Assembly (NCBI GenBank): GCA_046262355.1
Contig: JBHEMX010000051.1
Span: 1 to 64,000, forward strand
Length of the DNA stretch: 64,000 bases
Reading direction: 5' to 3'
DNA from: DATADD01 sp046262355
GTDB lineage: Bacteria; Actinomycetota; CADDZG01; WHSQ01
A program made the position numbers and the translations under genes. Within the stretch, counting starts at the first letter, position 1. Every line of letters starts with the position of its first letter. A model generated the notes under the pieces. It searched no databases, was not told the DNA's origin, and worked only from the letters and a program-made list of their open reading frames with translations. Shown piece by piece: positions 16,492 through 26,057 of the stretch.

Positions 16492-17915
16492 CGCGCCGCA
16501 GCGTACTCAAGTGGAGGACGATGGTGCGACCAAGGCGCGGCACGCTCGAATGCTCTCGCCAGAGCCACGACGGTGAGGTCGTCGAAGCGTCGACCGACGA
16601 TCTGCAGCCCCGTCGGCAGCCCGTTGGAATCCACGCCGCTCGGGACCGACGCCGCGGGGCACTGGCCGATGAAGTTGAAGGGACAGGTGAGGTCGAGCGC
16701 TACGTAGCCGCCCTCGGGTGTCTCGCCCCCGAAGGCCTCCTCGCTCGTATCGGCGAGGGGCACCGGGACCGCGAGCGTGGGGCACAGCAGGGCGTCGTGG
16801 CTCTCCAGGATCGAGCGCATGCGCTCCCATTGTCGGCTGCGCAGGTGCTCGATGCGCTTGAAGTCGACGGCCGACATGCTCATGCCGGACTCGATGATGC
16901 GCACGACCTCCGGGTCCATGAGCTCTCCATGCTCTTCGAGCTTGTCCCCGTAGGCCGCGGCGATCACCACCCGCCAGTAGGCGAACCAGGATTCGTGCAC
17001 GTCGCGCGTCCAGCCGAGCTCGACAGGCTCAACGGTGGCGCCGAGCTCTTCGAAGGTTCGCGCCGCGCCCAGCGTGTTCGCCGCAACATCTGGATGGATG
17101 GCGATGTAGCCGAGATCCATGCTGAGCGCGAGGCGGGCGCCGGTCAGACCCAGGTCTGCGAGAGCCCGCATGTCGATCGCCGGCTCCAGAGACAGGGGGT
17201 CGCGCTCGTCGGGGCCCTGCATCACGTCGAGCATCAGGGCGCCGTCGTCGACCCCCCGAGCGAGCGGGCCCATGTGAAAGATCTGCTCGAAGTCGTTGGC
17301 CGTGATGTGCATCGGAACGCGCCCCAGCGACGGCTTGAGCCCGAAGATCCCGCAGCAGGACGCGGGGATGCGGATCGAGCCGCCCGCGTCGGAGCCCTCC
17401 GCCAGGGGCACCATGCCGGCGGCAACTGCACCCGCCGAGCCGCCCGAGCTGCCGCCGGGAGTGTGCTCCGGGTCCCAGGGGTTGCGCGACATGCCCCACA
17501 GCGGGCTGTAGGTGAAGCCGGCGTAGGCGAACTCGGGGGTCGTGGTCTTGCCGATCAGGATGCCGCCCGCGGCATGCAGCCGCTCGGCGACCGGAGGATC
17601 CTCCTCGGGAATCCAGTTCTCGAACGCATAGGAGCCGAGCGTGGTGCGCTTGCCCTTCGTGGGCGTGAAGTCCTTGAGCGCGTAGGGGATGCCGTGCAGC
17701 GGGGGCAGCTCACGCCCATCGACCACGGCCTGCTCGGCGCGCCGCGCGGCCTCGAGCGCCTCCTCCGGATACACGAAGCAGAAGAGGTTGAGCGCCGGAT
17801 CGAGCGCCTCGATACGCTCGAGAAAGGCCCGGACGACCTCGACGGGCGAGATGTCGCGCGCGCGGATCAGCTCGGCAAGCTGCGTCGCCGGCATGAAGCA
17901 GAGATCCGTCTGCAT
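16488..17915 (-). CDS. Amidase signature family hydrolase
   Basis: The 475-residue enzyme has the Ser-cisSer-Lys triad: lysine in YALKDFTP, the glycine/serine loop PGGSSGGSAGAVAAG and the nucleophile in EGSDAGGSIRIPASCCGIFGLK. The C-terminal Gly-rich strand VPLADTSEEAFGG is also typical. It hydrolyses a carboxamide; the operon context (polyamine importer, agmatinase) suggests an acylated or carbamoylated amine, but GatA-like side activities cannot be excluded. ATG at 17915 is five bases after the permease stop. Confidence 0.85.
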   Translation of the reverse strand: MQTDLCFMPATQLAELIRARDISPVEVVRAFLERIEALDPALNLFCFVYPEEALEAARRAEQAVVDGRELPPLHGIPYALKDFTPTKGKRTTLGSYAFENWIPEEDPPVAERLHAAGGILIGKTTTPEFAYAGFTYSPLWGMSRNPWDPEHTPGGSSGGSAGAVAAGMVPLAEGSDAGGSIRIPASCCGIFGLKPSLGRVPMHITANDFEQIFHMGPLARGVDDGALMLDVMQGPDERDPLSLEPAIDMRALADLGLTGARLALSMDLGYIAIHPDVAANTLGAARTFEELGATVEPVELGWTRDVHESWFAYWRVVIAAAYGDKLEEHGELMDPEVVRIIESGMSMSAVDFKRIEHLRSRQWERMRSILESHDALLCPTLAVPVPLADTSEEAFGGETPEGGYVALDLTCPFNFIGQCPAASVPSGVDSNGLPTGLQIVGRRFDDLTVVALARAFERAAPWSHHRPPLEYAAAR

Positions 17916-17920
17916 CGTCT

Positions 17921-18724
17921 CTAACCTCTCTCCAGAGCGCGCGGATCTGCGCCCAGGTAGCGCAGGAGACTGCCGAAGATCGCGAACAGCGTGAAGACGG
18001 TGGCTGCAACGAGCAAGAACGTCACCGCAACCGCCGCGATCGTGGGCGTGAAGCCGTAACGCAGGCTGTTGAAGATCTTGATCGGCAAGGTTTCGATCGA
18101 GTAGCCCGCGACGAGGTAGGCGATGATGTACTCGTTGAGGCTCAGAACGAAGGCTGCGGCGTAGCCGGTGATCACCGACGGCAAGAGCAGAGGCAACGTG
18201 ATCGTTCGGAATGTCATGCGCGGGTTTGCTCCGAGTGACTGGGCCGCCTCGGGCAATGACGGATCGAGATTCTCGAGGCCGACGGCGATCGTGATGAGCG
18301 GCAGCGTTGAGAAGAAGATCGCGTGGGCGATGATGACGTTCTCGATCTGGCCGATGTGGCCGGTAGCGTTCCAGAACACCAACGCACCGAGTGCGCTGAT
18401 CACCGGCGGCAGCATGAAGGGCAGGATGCCCAGCGAGTACAGCACCGGCGCGAGGCGGATCCGATACGTGCGGAGCACATATCCAAGCGGCAACGCGATC
18501 AAGACGGCGAGCGCGGCGCTGGTCCCCGCCACGAACAGGCTCGTGATGATCGCATTGCGCCAGCCGGCGTCCGAAACCATCTCCCCGTACCAGGCCAGCG
18601 AGAGCCCCTCCGGCGGGAAGTCCATATAGCGGTTGGAGTTGAGCGACACGATCGCTACGACAAGCAACGGTGCGAGCAGGAACAGCACGACGCCCGCAGT
18701 CAGAGCGCGCCTCATCCAGATCAC
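17921..18724 (-). CDS. potC: Polyamine-type ABC permease (PotC-like)
   Basis: This 267-residue inner-membrane permease has six helices. The EAA loop QSLGANPRMTFRTITLPLLLP couples it to the ATPase. GTG at 18724 is chosen because it overlaps the stop of the PotB-like gene (GTGA), as elsewhere in this operon, and has GGAG upstream; the ATG at 18715 is the alternative. SLNSNRYMDFPPEGLSLAWY after the first helix is typical of PotC/YdcV-like proteins. It should form the transmembrane channel with the preceding permease. Confidence 0.85.
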   Translation of the reverse strand: MIWMRRALTAGVVLFLLAPLLVVAIVSLNSNRYMDFPPEGLSLAWYGEMVSDAGWRNAIITSLFVAGTSAALAVLIALPLGYVLRTYRIRLAPVLYSLGILPFMLPPVISALGALVFWNATGHIGQIENVIIAHAIFFSTLPLITIAVGLENLDPSLPEAAQSLGANPRMTFRTITLPLLLPSVITGYAAAFVLSLNEYIIAYLVAGYSIETLPIKIFNSLRYGFTPTIAAVAVTFLLVAATVFTLFAIFGSLLRYLGADPRALERG

Positions 18725-19581
18725 GAGGTCGCTCCCCTCGTGCGGCTCTCGATCACCGAGACGACCGCGATGAGCCCCAGGCTCACGACCGTAAGGAACA
18801 TCGCCATCGCGGCGGCAAAGGGAACGTTGGCGTTGAAGGTCGCCTGGTCGGAGATGAACACCGACAGCGTCCAGTGTTCCGGGCGTCCGAGGATCGCCGC
18901 GATCAGGTAGCTCCCAAGCGTGAAGATGAACGCAAGCAGAAAGGCGGCGACGATGGAGGGGCGCCCGATCGGGATGACGACCGTGCGGAACGTGCGCCAC
19001 GGCGACGCCCCGAGCGTCTGAGCCGCCTCCGTTATCTCGGGATCGAGGCGCGTGAGGGGTGGATACAACGTCAGGACGCAGAACGGGAATGCGATGTAGC
19101 TCAGCCCCAGCATCACGGCCCAGAAGCCGGGCGCGTAGGCGCGCGCCTCCTCCATCAGCCCCAGCCACACGAGGATGTTCGAGATGCCGGAGGCGCGCCC
19201 CAGCAGGACGGTCCACGAGAAGCCCACGATGACCTCCGAGAGGCTCAGCGAAGAAAGGATCAGCACCAGGAGCGTCACGTGCAGCCGCCGGCGCATGCGC
19301 GTTAGGAAATAGGTGAAGGGAAATCCGATCGCGACGCAGATCCCGGCGGCGAGCAATGACACGCCGAGAGAGAACGCCGTCCGCTCGAGGAACACCTCGC
19401 TGACCAAGCGCATGTAGTTGGCCGAGACGAAGGCAGTCTCGTAGAAACCGCCGGGTATGCGATGGTAGAAGGACGTGGCGAGCATCGCCACGAACGGCCC
19501 GAGGAAGAAGATCGTCAGCATGGCTACGGGAAGCGCAAGGACCGCATAGGTCGAGCGCGACGGCGCGCGCGCTCGCGTCAT
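18721..19581 (-). CDS. potB: Polyamine-type ABC permease (PotB-like)
   Basis: This 286-residue, six-helix permease has the EAA loop QTLGASPWRTFRTVVIPIGRP, which docks on the ATPase. The periplasmic segment SFYHRIPGGFYETAF following the first helix fits the PotB/YdcU group. ATG at 19581 overlaps the stop of the PotA-like gene (ATGA). Together with PotC it imports a positively charged amine such as putrescine or spermidine; specificity resides in the binding protein and is not provable here. Confidence 0.85.
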   Translation of the reverse strand: MTRARAPSRSTYAVLALPVAMLTIFFLGPFVAMLATSFYHRIPGGFYETAFVSANYMRLVSEVFLERTAFSLGVSLLAAGICVAIGFPFTYFLTRMRRRLHVTLLVLILSSLSLSEVIVGFSWTVLLGRASGISNILVWLGLMEEARAYAPGFWAVMLGLSYIAFPFCVLTLYPPLTRLDPEITEAAQTLGASPWRTFRTVVIPIGRPSIVAAFLLAFIFTLGSYLIAAILGRPEHWTLSVFISDQATFNANVPFAAAMAMFLTVVSLGLIAVVSVIESRTRGATS

Positions 19582-20639
19582 GGCCGCACGGGTACGCAGA
19601 CTTGCGGCGGGAACACGACCGTGACATCGGTGCCCTGCTCGAGATGCCTCTCGCTCCGTCCCGGACTGTTGACGATGATGTTCTCGTCGAGGCCGCAGTC
19701 GACATACCACTGCGACAACTCTCCGAGGTCACGCTTGAACACGATTCTCCCCGGCAGCCGATTGGCTTCGGGCCCTTCGCGGCCGTCAAGCCGTGCGTCC
19801 TCGGGACGTATGGAGAGGAGGACCTCGGTCCCCTCGTCGATCGCCTCCTCGACGTGAAACGTGCGACCGGCGATGCGGACCTCGTTGTCGCTCACCCGCT
19901 CTCCCCCCAGCAGATTGGTCGTCCCTATGAAACGCGCCACGAACGCGGTGGCGGGCCGGCGATAGACCTCGAGCGGAGGTCCGACCTGTTCGACGCGTCC
20001 CTCGCGCATCACGACGACGACATCTGACATCGTCATCGCCTCTCTCTGGTCGTGGGTGACGACTATGGTCGTGATTCCGAGCTTCTGCTGCAGCAGTCTG
20101 AGCTCGACTTGTAGCTCCTCGCGCAGGTTGGCATCCAGGGCCGACAGGGGCTCGTCGAGCAGGAACAGCTTCGGCTCGAGCGCCAGAGCTCGAGCGGTTG
20201 CAACCCTCTGACGCTGACCGCCGGAGAGCTGAGACACGCGACGCGACGCAACGCCCTCGAGCGAGACGAGCGACAACAGCTCGTTCACGCGCCGGTCCAT
20301 CACGGGTCGGTCGACGCCTCGGATCCTGAGCCCATAAGCCACGTTCTTCGCAACATCGAGGTGGGGGAACAGCGCGAGCGTCTGGAAGACCATCCCGATG
20401 TCGCGCGTATGTGGCGACTTGTCTGTGATGTCCTCATCGTGGAGATGGATGCGACCCTCGGTAGGCTTCTCGAGGCCGGCGATCATCCTCAGCAGCGTGG
20501 TCTTGCCACAACCCGACGGGCCGAGGAAAGAGATCAGCCGGCCCTCCGGAAGCTCGAGGTCGACCCCTGCGACCGCGACGGTGTCCCCGAAGCGCTTCAC
20601 GACGCCGTCAAGCGTCAGGCCGGCACGCTGTTCCACCAC
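19578..20639 (-). CDS. potA: Polyamine-type ABC ATPase (PotA-like)
   Basis: The 353-residue ATPase has Walker A GPSGCGKTTLLRMI, signature LSGGQRQRVATARAL, Walker B LFLLDEPLSALD, the switch VTHDQREAM, and after residue 235 a C-terminal TOBE domain with ATAFVARFIGTTNLL and VLLSIRPEDARL. The layout is that of PotA/MalK-type importers. It begins four bases after the binding-protein stop, inside the six-gene transcript. The TOBE domain usually takes part in regulation by substrate or partner proteins. Confidence 0.9.
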   Translation of the reverse strand: MVEQRAGLTLDGVVKRFGDTVAVAGVDLELPEGRLISFLGPSGCGKTTLLRMIAGLEKPTEGRIHLHDEDITDKSPHTRDIGMVFQTLALFPHLDVAKNVAYGLRIRGVDRPVMDRRVNELLSLVSLEGVASRRVSQLSGGQRQRVATARALALEPKLFLLDEPLSALDANLREELQVELRLLQQKLGITTIVVTHDQREAMTMSDVVVVMREGRVEQVGPPLEVYRRPATAFVARFIGTTNLLGGERVSDNEVRIAGRTFHVEEAIDEGTEVLLSIRPEDARLDGREGPEANRLPGRIVFKRDLGELSQWYVDCGLDENIIVNSPGRSERHLEQGTDVTVVFPPQVCVPVRP

Positions 20640-20643
20640 TCGC

Positions 20644-21768
20644 TCAGCCGACTATCGCCTCGGTCCAGCGATCGTTGATCCAGTCCTCCCACTCGTCGTA
20701 GATGCGGAACTCCGGACGCAACGCTGCATCGGGCCCCGGACCGGAGAACGCTTTGTATTCCTTCTCGGAGAGATCCATGAACTCCTTGTCGACCGTGGGC
20801 GACGTGCCGAGGGTGCGCGCCAGCTCCGCCTGGACCTCGGGCTTGCACATGTAGTCGATGAACGCGAGGCAAGCGTTGAGGTTCTCGGTCGTGCGAGTGA
20901 TCGCCCACAGCCCCGAGTCCAGGATCGCGCCCTCCTTGGGGAACACGCTGCGCAACGCCTCTCCTTGCGACGCGGCATATTCGGTGATGTCGTGATAGAA
21001 CTGCCCGAGCGATACCTCGCCGGTGTTGAATGCCTGCTGTGCCTGCGCCTCGTCGCGGTACCAGAGCTTCACATTCGGCTTGACTTCCGCAAGCTTCGCC
21101 AAGACCTCCTGAACGCCTTCCTTGGTCTGCAAGATGTCATAGCCGTCGAAGAAGGACGCCGCCGTCACCTCGAGAAGGAAGGAGTTCCCCGGGTTCTTGA
21201 GCAATGCCAGCTCGTTGTTCCACTCCGGATCCCAGAACGCGGTCCACGAATCCGGGCTGTCCTCGACGCGATCGGTGTTCGACACGAGCGTGATGTACCA
21301 GGACACCGCTCCGACGCCGACGGCATCGCCGTCGTCGTTCTCGAACACGAAGCCGTCGGCCAGGTACTTGTTGTTGGGCACCTCGGAGATGTCGAAGCCG
21401 GCGAGCACGTTGCCCTTGATCGCCCTGCGCATCCCCACGGTGGAAAGCATCGAGACGTCGGCGGGGATGGCTCCGGCCTGAGACGCCTGCTGGAGTTGCA
21501 CGACCCACTGCTCGGAGGTCGGCTCGGAGACCGACTCGACCTCGACGCCGGTCTCCTTGGTGAACTTCGGATACATCTTGCTGAAGTTCTCCTCGAAGAA
21601 CCCGCCGTAGGTCCCGACCTTGATCGTGGATCCCTCGAGCGTGCCCTCCTCCGGCCCGCCCGCAGGCTCGACGTCCTCCCTCTCGGGAGCGCAGGCGGCC
21701 AGCACCCCCGGAAGGGTCAGGGCCGCACCGGCGATCTGGGCGCGGCGCAAGAACTCACGCCTGTCCAT
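20644..21768 (-). CDS. potD: Extracellular solute-binding lipoprotein (PotD-like)
   Basis: The 374-residue product begins MDRREFLRRAQIAGAALTLP and carries the lipobox LAAC: a lipoprotein with a twin-arginine-like n-region (RRE-F-RR). The mature part looks like a PotD-type binding protein (IKVGTYGGFFEENFSKMYPKF; later GLWAITRTTENLNACLAFIDYM and VQAELARTLGTSP). It captures the substrate for the permease encoded downstream. ATG at 21768 has GGAGG, and longer frames upstream lack a site. This is the promoter-proximal gene of potD-A-B-C-amidase-speB and is divergent from the aminotransferase gene. Confidence 0.9.
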   Translation of the reverse strand: MDRREFLRRAQIAGAALTLPGVLAACAPEREDVEPAGGPEEGTLEGSTIKVGTYGGFFEENFSKMYPKFTKETGVEVESVSEPTSEQWVVQLQQASQAGAIPADVSMLSTVGMRRAIKGNVLAGFDISEVPNNKYLADGFVFENDDGDAVGVGAVSWYITLVSNTDRVEDSPDSWTAFWDPEWNNELALLKNPGNSFLLEVTAASFFDGYDILQTKEGVQEVLAKLAEVKPNVKLWYRDEAQAQQAFNTGEVSLGQFYHDITEYAASQGEALRSVFPKEGAILDSGLWAITRTTENLNACLAFIDYMCKPEVQAELARTLGTSPTVDKEFMDLSEKEYKAFSGPGPDAALRPEFRIYDEWEDWINDRWTEAIVG

Positions 21769-21939
21769 CGGTCCTCCGGTCACCACTCCCCCTTGGATCG
21801 GTCCCCACCGCATCCGCTCGTCATCCGCTCGTCGGCTCGCATCGCCAGCCTATCCTCGGCGGCACGCGGAGCCAAGTCTGCGTAGGCTGGGCCCAGGGTG
21901 ATCCCGACGAGAGGTGATCCCGAGGAGACGAGAGGGCGG

Positions 21940-23088
21940 ATGCAGGTCTCGCAGCGAGCGTCGTCGTTCACCGAGTCGGTGATCAGGGAGATGACGCGTC
22001 TCGCCATGGAGCACGACGCGATCAATCTCGCCCAGGGCTTCCCAGACTTCCCGGCACCGCAGGCGGTCAAGGACGCCGCTTGCCGGTCCGTGCAGGACGA
22101 TGTCAACCAGTACGCGGTGACGTGGGGCGCGCCGGGCTTCCGACGCGCCCTGGCGGACAAGTACAGTCGCTTCTACGGGATGGACGTCGACGCCGATCTC
22201 AACGTCTGTGTGACCTGCGGCGCGACCGAGGCCATGATCGCTTCGATGCTGGCGATCATCAACCCGGGCGATGAGGTGATCGTCTTCGAGCCCTACTACG
22301 AGAACTACGGCCCCGACGCGATCCTCGCCGGCGCAGCTCCTTGCTACCTGTCGCTGCGACCGCCCGACTGGTCCTTCGACGAGAGCGAGCTACGCGCTGC
22401 GTTCTCGAACCGCACCCGCGGCATCATCATCAATACGCCCAACAATCCCACGGGGAAGGTCTTCACGCTGGAGGAACTCCAGGCGATCGCCGCGCTGTGC
22501 CAGCGTTATGGCGTTGTCGCTTTCACCGATGAGATCTACGAGCACATCGTCTACGGTGGAGCCCGCCACTTCCCGCTCGCGACCGTTTCGGGCATGGAGG
22601 ACAGAACCGTGACGATCAGCGCGCTGTCGAAGTCATATTCGGTTACGGGATGGAGGGTCGGGTGGACGATAGCGTCCCCCGAGCTGACGAACGGGATAAG
22701 GACGGTGCACGACTTCCTGACCGTCGGGGCTCCGGCGCCGCTCCAAGAAGCCGGCATCGTCGCGGTGTCGTTGCCCGACGACTACTACGAAACCCTGGCG
22801 CACGAGTACCACGAGCGACGCGACATCACGATGGAAGCTCTACGGCGCGCCGAGCTCCCGGCGCCGGCGCCCAACGGGGCCTATTACGTGCTGGCAGACG
22901 TCACCCGCCTCGGCTTCGCCGACGACGTCGAAGCCGCCCACAGCCTCGTCCAGAAGCTCAAGGTCGCAGCCGTGCCCGGCTCTTCCTTCTATTCCGATCC
23001 CGAGAGGGGCCGGCACCTCCTCCGCTTCTCCTTCTCGAAGCGCCTCGATACGCTGCGCGCCGCCGCGGCCCGCCTCGCCGAGCTGTGA
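21940..23088 (+). CDS. Class I/II pyridoxal-phosphate aminotransferase
   Basis: The 382-residue fold-type I enzyme shows NLAQGFPDFPAP at the N-terminus and NPNNPTGKVFTLEEL-like INTPNNPTGKVF. The PLP lysine lies in SALSKSYSVTGWRVGW and the C-terminal arginine in LLRFSFSK. These fit kynurenine/glutamine/methionine-type aminotransferases (subgroup I-gamma). ATG at 21940 follows a purine-rich region (GAGAGGG); the frame extends further upstream without better sites. It is divergent from potD, so shared control with amine uptake is likely, though the amino donor is not known. Its stop overlaps the next start. Confidence 0.85.
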   Translation: MQVSQRASSFTESVIREMTRLAMEHDAINLAQGFPDFPAPQAVKDAACRSVQDDVNQYAVTWGAPGFRRALADKYSRFYGMDVDADLNVCVTCGATEAMIASMLAIINPGDEVIVFEPYYENYGPDAILAGAAPCYLSLRPPDWSFDESELRAAFSNRTRGIIINTPNNPTGKVFTLEELQAIAALCQRYGVVAFTDEIYEHIVYGGARHFPLATVSGMEDRTVTISALSKSYSVTGWRVGWTIASPELTNGIRTVHDFLTVGAPAPLQEAGIVAVSLPDDYYETLAHEYHERRDITMEALRRAELPAPAPNGAYYVLADVTRLGFADDVEAAHSLVQKLKVAAVPGSSFYSDPERGRHLLRFSFSKRLDTLRAAAARLAEL

Positions 23089-23864
23089 CGCCGGCCCGGC
23101 CGTCCCGCGTGGGAGCGACCCTCTCGAGGTGGATCACCACGTCATTTACGGCCCTACTGACCGGCGTCTTGATCTTGTGGCCGGCACAGCGGGGCCCGGC
23201 CGTCGTCATGCGAAGGACCGTCGTGGGGCACTCGGTACAGGGGCGGAGCTTGCGGGCGATCAACATCGGGCCTCGCTCGCGTCCCACCAGGATCCTCGTC
23301 GTGGGATGCATCCACGGCAACGAGTGCGCGGGCAAGGCGATCCTCGAGAAGCTGCGCATGCGCTGGTCCCCTGAGCGCTTCGAGCTGTGGTTGATCGGAA
23401 GCATCAACCCGGACGGTGCCCGAGCACAGACACGTCAGAACGCGCGTGGGGTCGATCTGAACCGGAACTTCCGGGCTGTTTGGGAACTCATCGGAGCGCC
23501 GTGGGACACCTATCACTCCGGTAGCCGGCCATGGTCCGAGCCAGAGTCGCGCGCGGCGCGCCGCTTCATCCGCCGCCACCGGCCCGACATCACGATCTGG
23601 TACCACCAGCACATGGAGCTGGTGGCGAGGACGAGGCGCCACGTCCCCATACAGCGCCGCTACGCACGCCTGGTCGGGCTTCCGCTTGTGAGGCTCGGCC
23701 GCCTTCCCGGCACGGCGACGAGATGGCAGAATTGCCGCTTTCCTCGACACACGGCCTTCGTCGTCGAGCTGCCTTCCGGATCACTCAGCGATCGGACCGC
23801 GCGTCGACATGCCGGCGCGGTCGTCCAGATCGCGCGGACGTGGCGACGACGCCTCGCGCCCTGA
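23085..23864 (+). CDS. M14-family zinc carboxypeptidase, exported
   Basis: The 259-residue product has an N-terminal membrane/signal helix (WITTSFTALLTGVLILWPA) and the metal motif HxxE in GCIHGNECAG. It also has NPDGARAQTR, GVDLNRNF with the substrate arginine, the third ligand histidine in WYHQHMEL and the catalytic glutamate in VELPSGSLSD. It is short, similar to MpaA/murein-peptide carboxypeptidases, which trim cell-wall peptides. GTG at 23085 overlaps the stop of the aminotransferase (GTGA), giving coupled translation. Confidence 0.85.
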   Translation: MTPARPSRVGATLSRWITTSFTALLTGVLILWPAQRGPAVVMRRTVVGHSVQGRSLRAINIGPRSRPTRILVVGCIHGNECAGKAILEKLRMRWSPERFELWLIGSINPDGARAQTRQNARGVDLNRNFRAVWELIGAPWDTYHSGSRPWSEPESRAARRFIRRHRPDITIWYHQHMELVARTRRHVPIQRRYARLVGLPLVRLGRLPGTATRWQNCRFPRHTAFVVELPSGSLSDRTARRHAGAVVQIARTWRRRLAP

Positions 23865-24090
23865 TGGCTCGAAGTCGCCGCGGTTGCAGGGACCGGCTCC
23901 CGCCGGGGAACGTAAACATGGACGCGCTCTTCCTATTGCTTGCATCGCTTATAGTCGCTGGACGAGCGAGCGCATCTACATCGGGCGGAGACGGAGATCG
24001 ATGGAGGCTGCAGTACATCGTCTCTTGTTGTGCGCGGCTGCCGTTGCGAAACTGCCACGTAGCCACATCCACGCAAGGAGGCGCTGACCT

Positions 24091-25620
24091 ATGGTGACCG
24101 ACGAGAACGAGACCATCACCGCCGAGAGCAAGGAAGCCGGCCCCGATCGCCTCGAAGAAGAGACCGATTGGATGCGAGAGCTGGCCGTACATTACGAACA
24201 GCTACGGCGCGCATACCCTGGGGATGATCTGTGCATCGTCTTCGATATCGACGGCACGATCCTCGATCTTCGCCATCTCGTGGTCCATGCTCTGCTCTCC
24301 TACGACAGAGAGCATGGCACCGACTACTTCCGGGGGCTGGGCGTAGAAGACATAGGCGTGCACGAGAGTCGCATCGATCAGTTCCTCGCCGGCTTGACGC
24401 TGCCGGCTCCCGTACGGGAAGACATCCTGACCTGGTACGCCAAGAGCCTCTGGAGCCCCGAGGCGATCCTGGCGGGAAGTCAGCCCTACACCGGAGTGTT
24501 GTCCGTTATCCGATGGTTCCAGCTTCAACCGGCCACACATGTCGCCCTGAACACGGGCCGTCCGGAGGAGTTGCGGCAGCTGACGTTGCGCTCGCTCAAC
24601 GCCGTCGGCCGCGAACATAGGGTGATGTTCGCGGATGACCTGCTGTGGATGAATCCCAGAGGCTGGGATCACGTTCTCGAATCGAAGGTTGAGGGTCTGC
24701 GTGCGCTCGAGGCGCGCAACCTCCGGCTGGTTGCCGTGATCGACAATGAGCCGGCCAACATCCGCGTCATGGCGGAGTCCGACGCCACCGGAGAGATCCT
24801 GTTCCTCCACGCGGACACCATCTTCGAATCCCAGCGTGAGCCGACGCCGCGAACGGTGACGGGCAAAACCTACGGTTTGGCCGGCCTCGTGTCCGAGCGA
24901 GACCTCAGCGAGCGCGTCCAGTTCATCTGGCATGGGATCAACGACGCCGCGAATCAGCGTCAGTTCTTGTCCTCGGGGATCCACTGGGCGGAATGCGACG
25001 TTCGAGTAGATCCTCTCGGCCGCCTGGTCTTGCGCCACGACTCGTTCCAAGAGACGCCGTGGACTCGGGCGGAGCATCCCTTTCTCCTCGAAGAGTGTCT
25101 GGGTGCACTCAGAAAGCATGATCGCGGGGTCGTGCTCGACATCAAAGAGGGAGACGATGTGCCCGAGCGCGTCCTCGCCACCGTGGCCTCGGTGGGCTTC
25201 GACGATTCCGAGCTCTGCTTCCTCGGATCGATCGAAACCCTCGGAGAGGAGGGCATGCGGCAGATCGCGCAGACGAGACCAGGCGCCACGCTGTCTTTCA
25301 TGGCCGACTTCGTGGGACCACTTCTTCTGGCCGTGCCCACGCTGGCGAGACAGGTTCTCGATACGCTGCGAGAATGGGGCGTCAATCGCGTCGCCGTCGA
25401 TTGGAGAACGACAACGCGCAAGCTCGACGTCCTCGACCGCTTTGAGGAGCAAGGATGGGACGTCAACGTGCACGGCGTGCCGGATCTAGAGTCGTTCCTC
25501 GAAGCAGCCTTGCTTCTCCCGAGCGCGGTCACTGCCGACTTCAACTTCCCCGATTGGCATTACTACGGTCGCGGCTCCGGCCAACGTCGCGCGTACCACC
25601 GCTACAAGCTCATCGGGTAA
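24091..25620 (+). CDS. HAD-like phosphatase fused to a GDPD/FAM151-like domain
   Basis: The 509-residue product has two parts. Residues 1-245 form a HAD-type domain: CIVFDIDGTILDLRHLV (DxDGT), LNTGRPEELRQL (motif II), a lysine in ESKVEGLRALEAR and LVAVIDNEPANIR (motif IV). Residues 275-509 look like a phosphodiesterase TIM barrel of the GDPD/FAM151 (menorin) type: IWHGINDAANQRQFLSSGI, WAECDVRVDPLGRLVLRHDS and GVVLDIKEGDD. The two acidic/histidine sets suggest two hydrolytic sites acting on related phosphorylated substrates. ATG at 24091 has AAGGAGG nine bases upstream. It stands alone; a -10-like TATAGT occurs at about 23950. Confidence 0.7.
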   Translation: MVTDENETITAESKEAGPDRLEEETDWMRELAVHYEQLRRAYPGDDLCIVFDIDGTILDLRHLVVHALLSYDREHGTDYFRGLGVEDIGVHESRIDQFLAGLTLPAPVREDILTWYAKSLWSPEAILAGSQPYTGVLSVIRWFQLQPATHVALNTGRPEELRQLTLRSLNAVGREHRVMFADDLLWMNPRGWDHVLESKVEGLRALEARNLRLVAVIDNEPANIRVMAESDATGEILFLHADTIFESQREPTPRTVTGKTYGLAGLVSERDLSERVQFIWHGINDAANQRQFLSSGIHWAECDVRVDPLGRLVLRHDSFQETPWTRAEHPFLLEECLGALRKHDRGVVLDIKEGDDVPERVLATVASVGFDDSELCFLGSIETLGEEGMRQIAQTRPGATLSFMADFVGPLLLAVPTLARQVLDTLREWGVNRVAVDWRTTTRKLDVLDRFEEQGWDVNVHGVPDLESFLEAALLLPSAVTADFNFPDWHYYGRGSGQRRAYHRYKLIG

Positions 25621-25715
25621 GTCGGAGCCGTGCTATTCGGGCGCGACGGTAGGTTCCGCCGGTGCCGCAGCTTCACGCGGTCATGACCACCGCTTCGACG
25701 TTCTCGAGCCGACGG

Positions 25716-26057
25716 CTACCGAGCCTCGCGCACGAAACCCATCATGCGTCGGCGAACAGTACGGCTTGGATCGGCGGAAGGCCGTTCGCAGCCTCGTGCC
25801 ACTCGCGTCCCGGCGTGGCGCGACGTGGCGAGGCCGGCGGCGGTCGAGGCGAGCATCACGCCCGGAGCTGCAGCGACCGTGATCACCTCGTGAATGTCGC
25901 AGTGGATGTCGATCGGTGCCCGCCAGAAGGCCGCCGTCCACTGCCAAGAGGCAGTTGTGGATCCAAGGGCGTTCACGTGCTCGCCCTCCAGCGTCACCCG
26001 GCGCCGGCGCCCGAATACGTGCAACCCGTCGGCCGTTGCAGCTACCACTGCGCTCAC
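25716..26057 (-). pseudogene. Possible remnant of a WD40/BNR-like repeat protein
   Basis: The minus strand encodes a short frame whose start, AVVAATADGLHVFG then VTLEGEHVNALG, and later VITVAAAPGVMLASTAAGLA, recall the blade motifs of actinobacterial BNR/beta-propeller proteins. The frame then turns arginine-rich and stops after about 110 residues, far shorter than a propeller. It is best read as a broken fragment or a chance frame. The remaining bases between 25621 and 26219 show no other convincing gene; a purine-rich AGGCATC precedes the next gene. Confidence 0.3.

Noticed and set aside
16467..17924. Long plus-strand frame opposite the amidase gene
   Set aside because: Arg/His/Leu-rich translation without motifs; the minus strand encodes a complete amidase with its catalytic triad.
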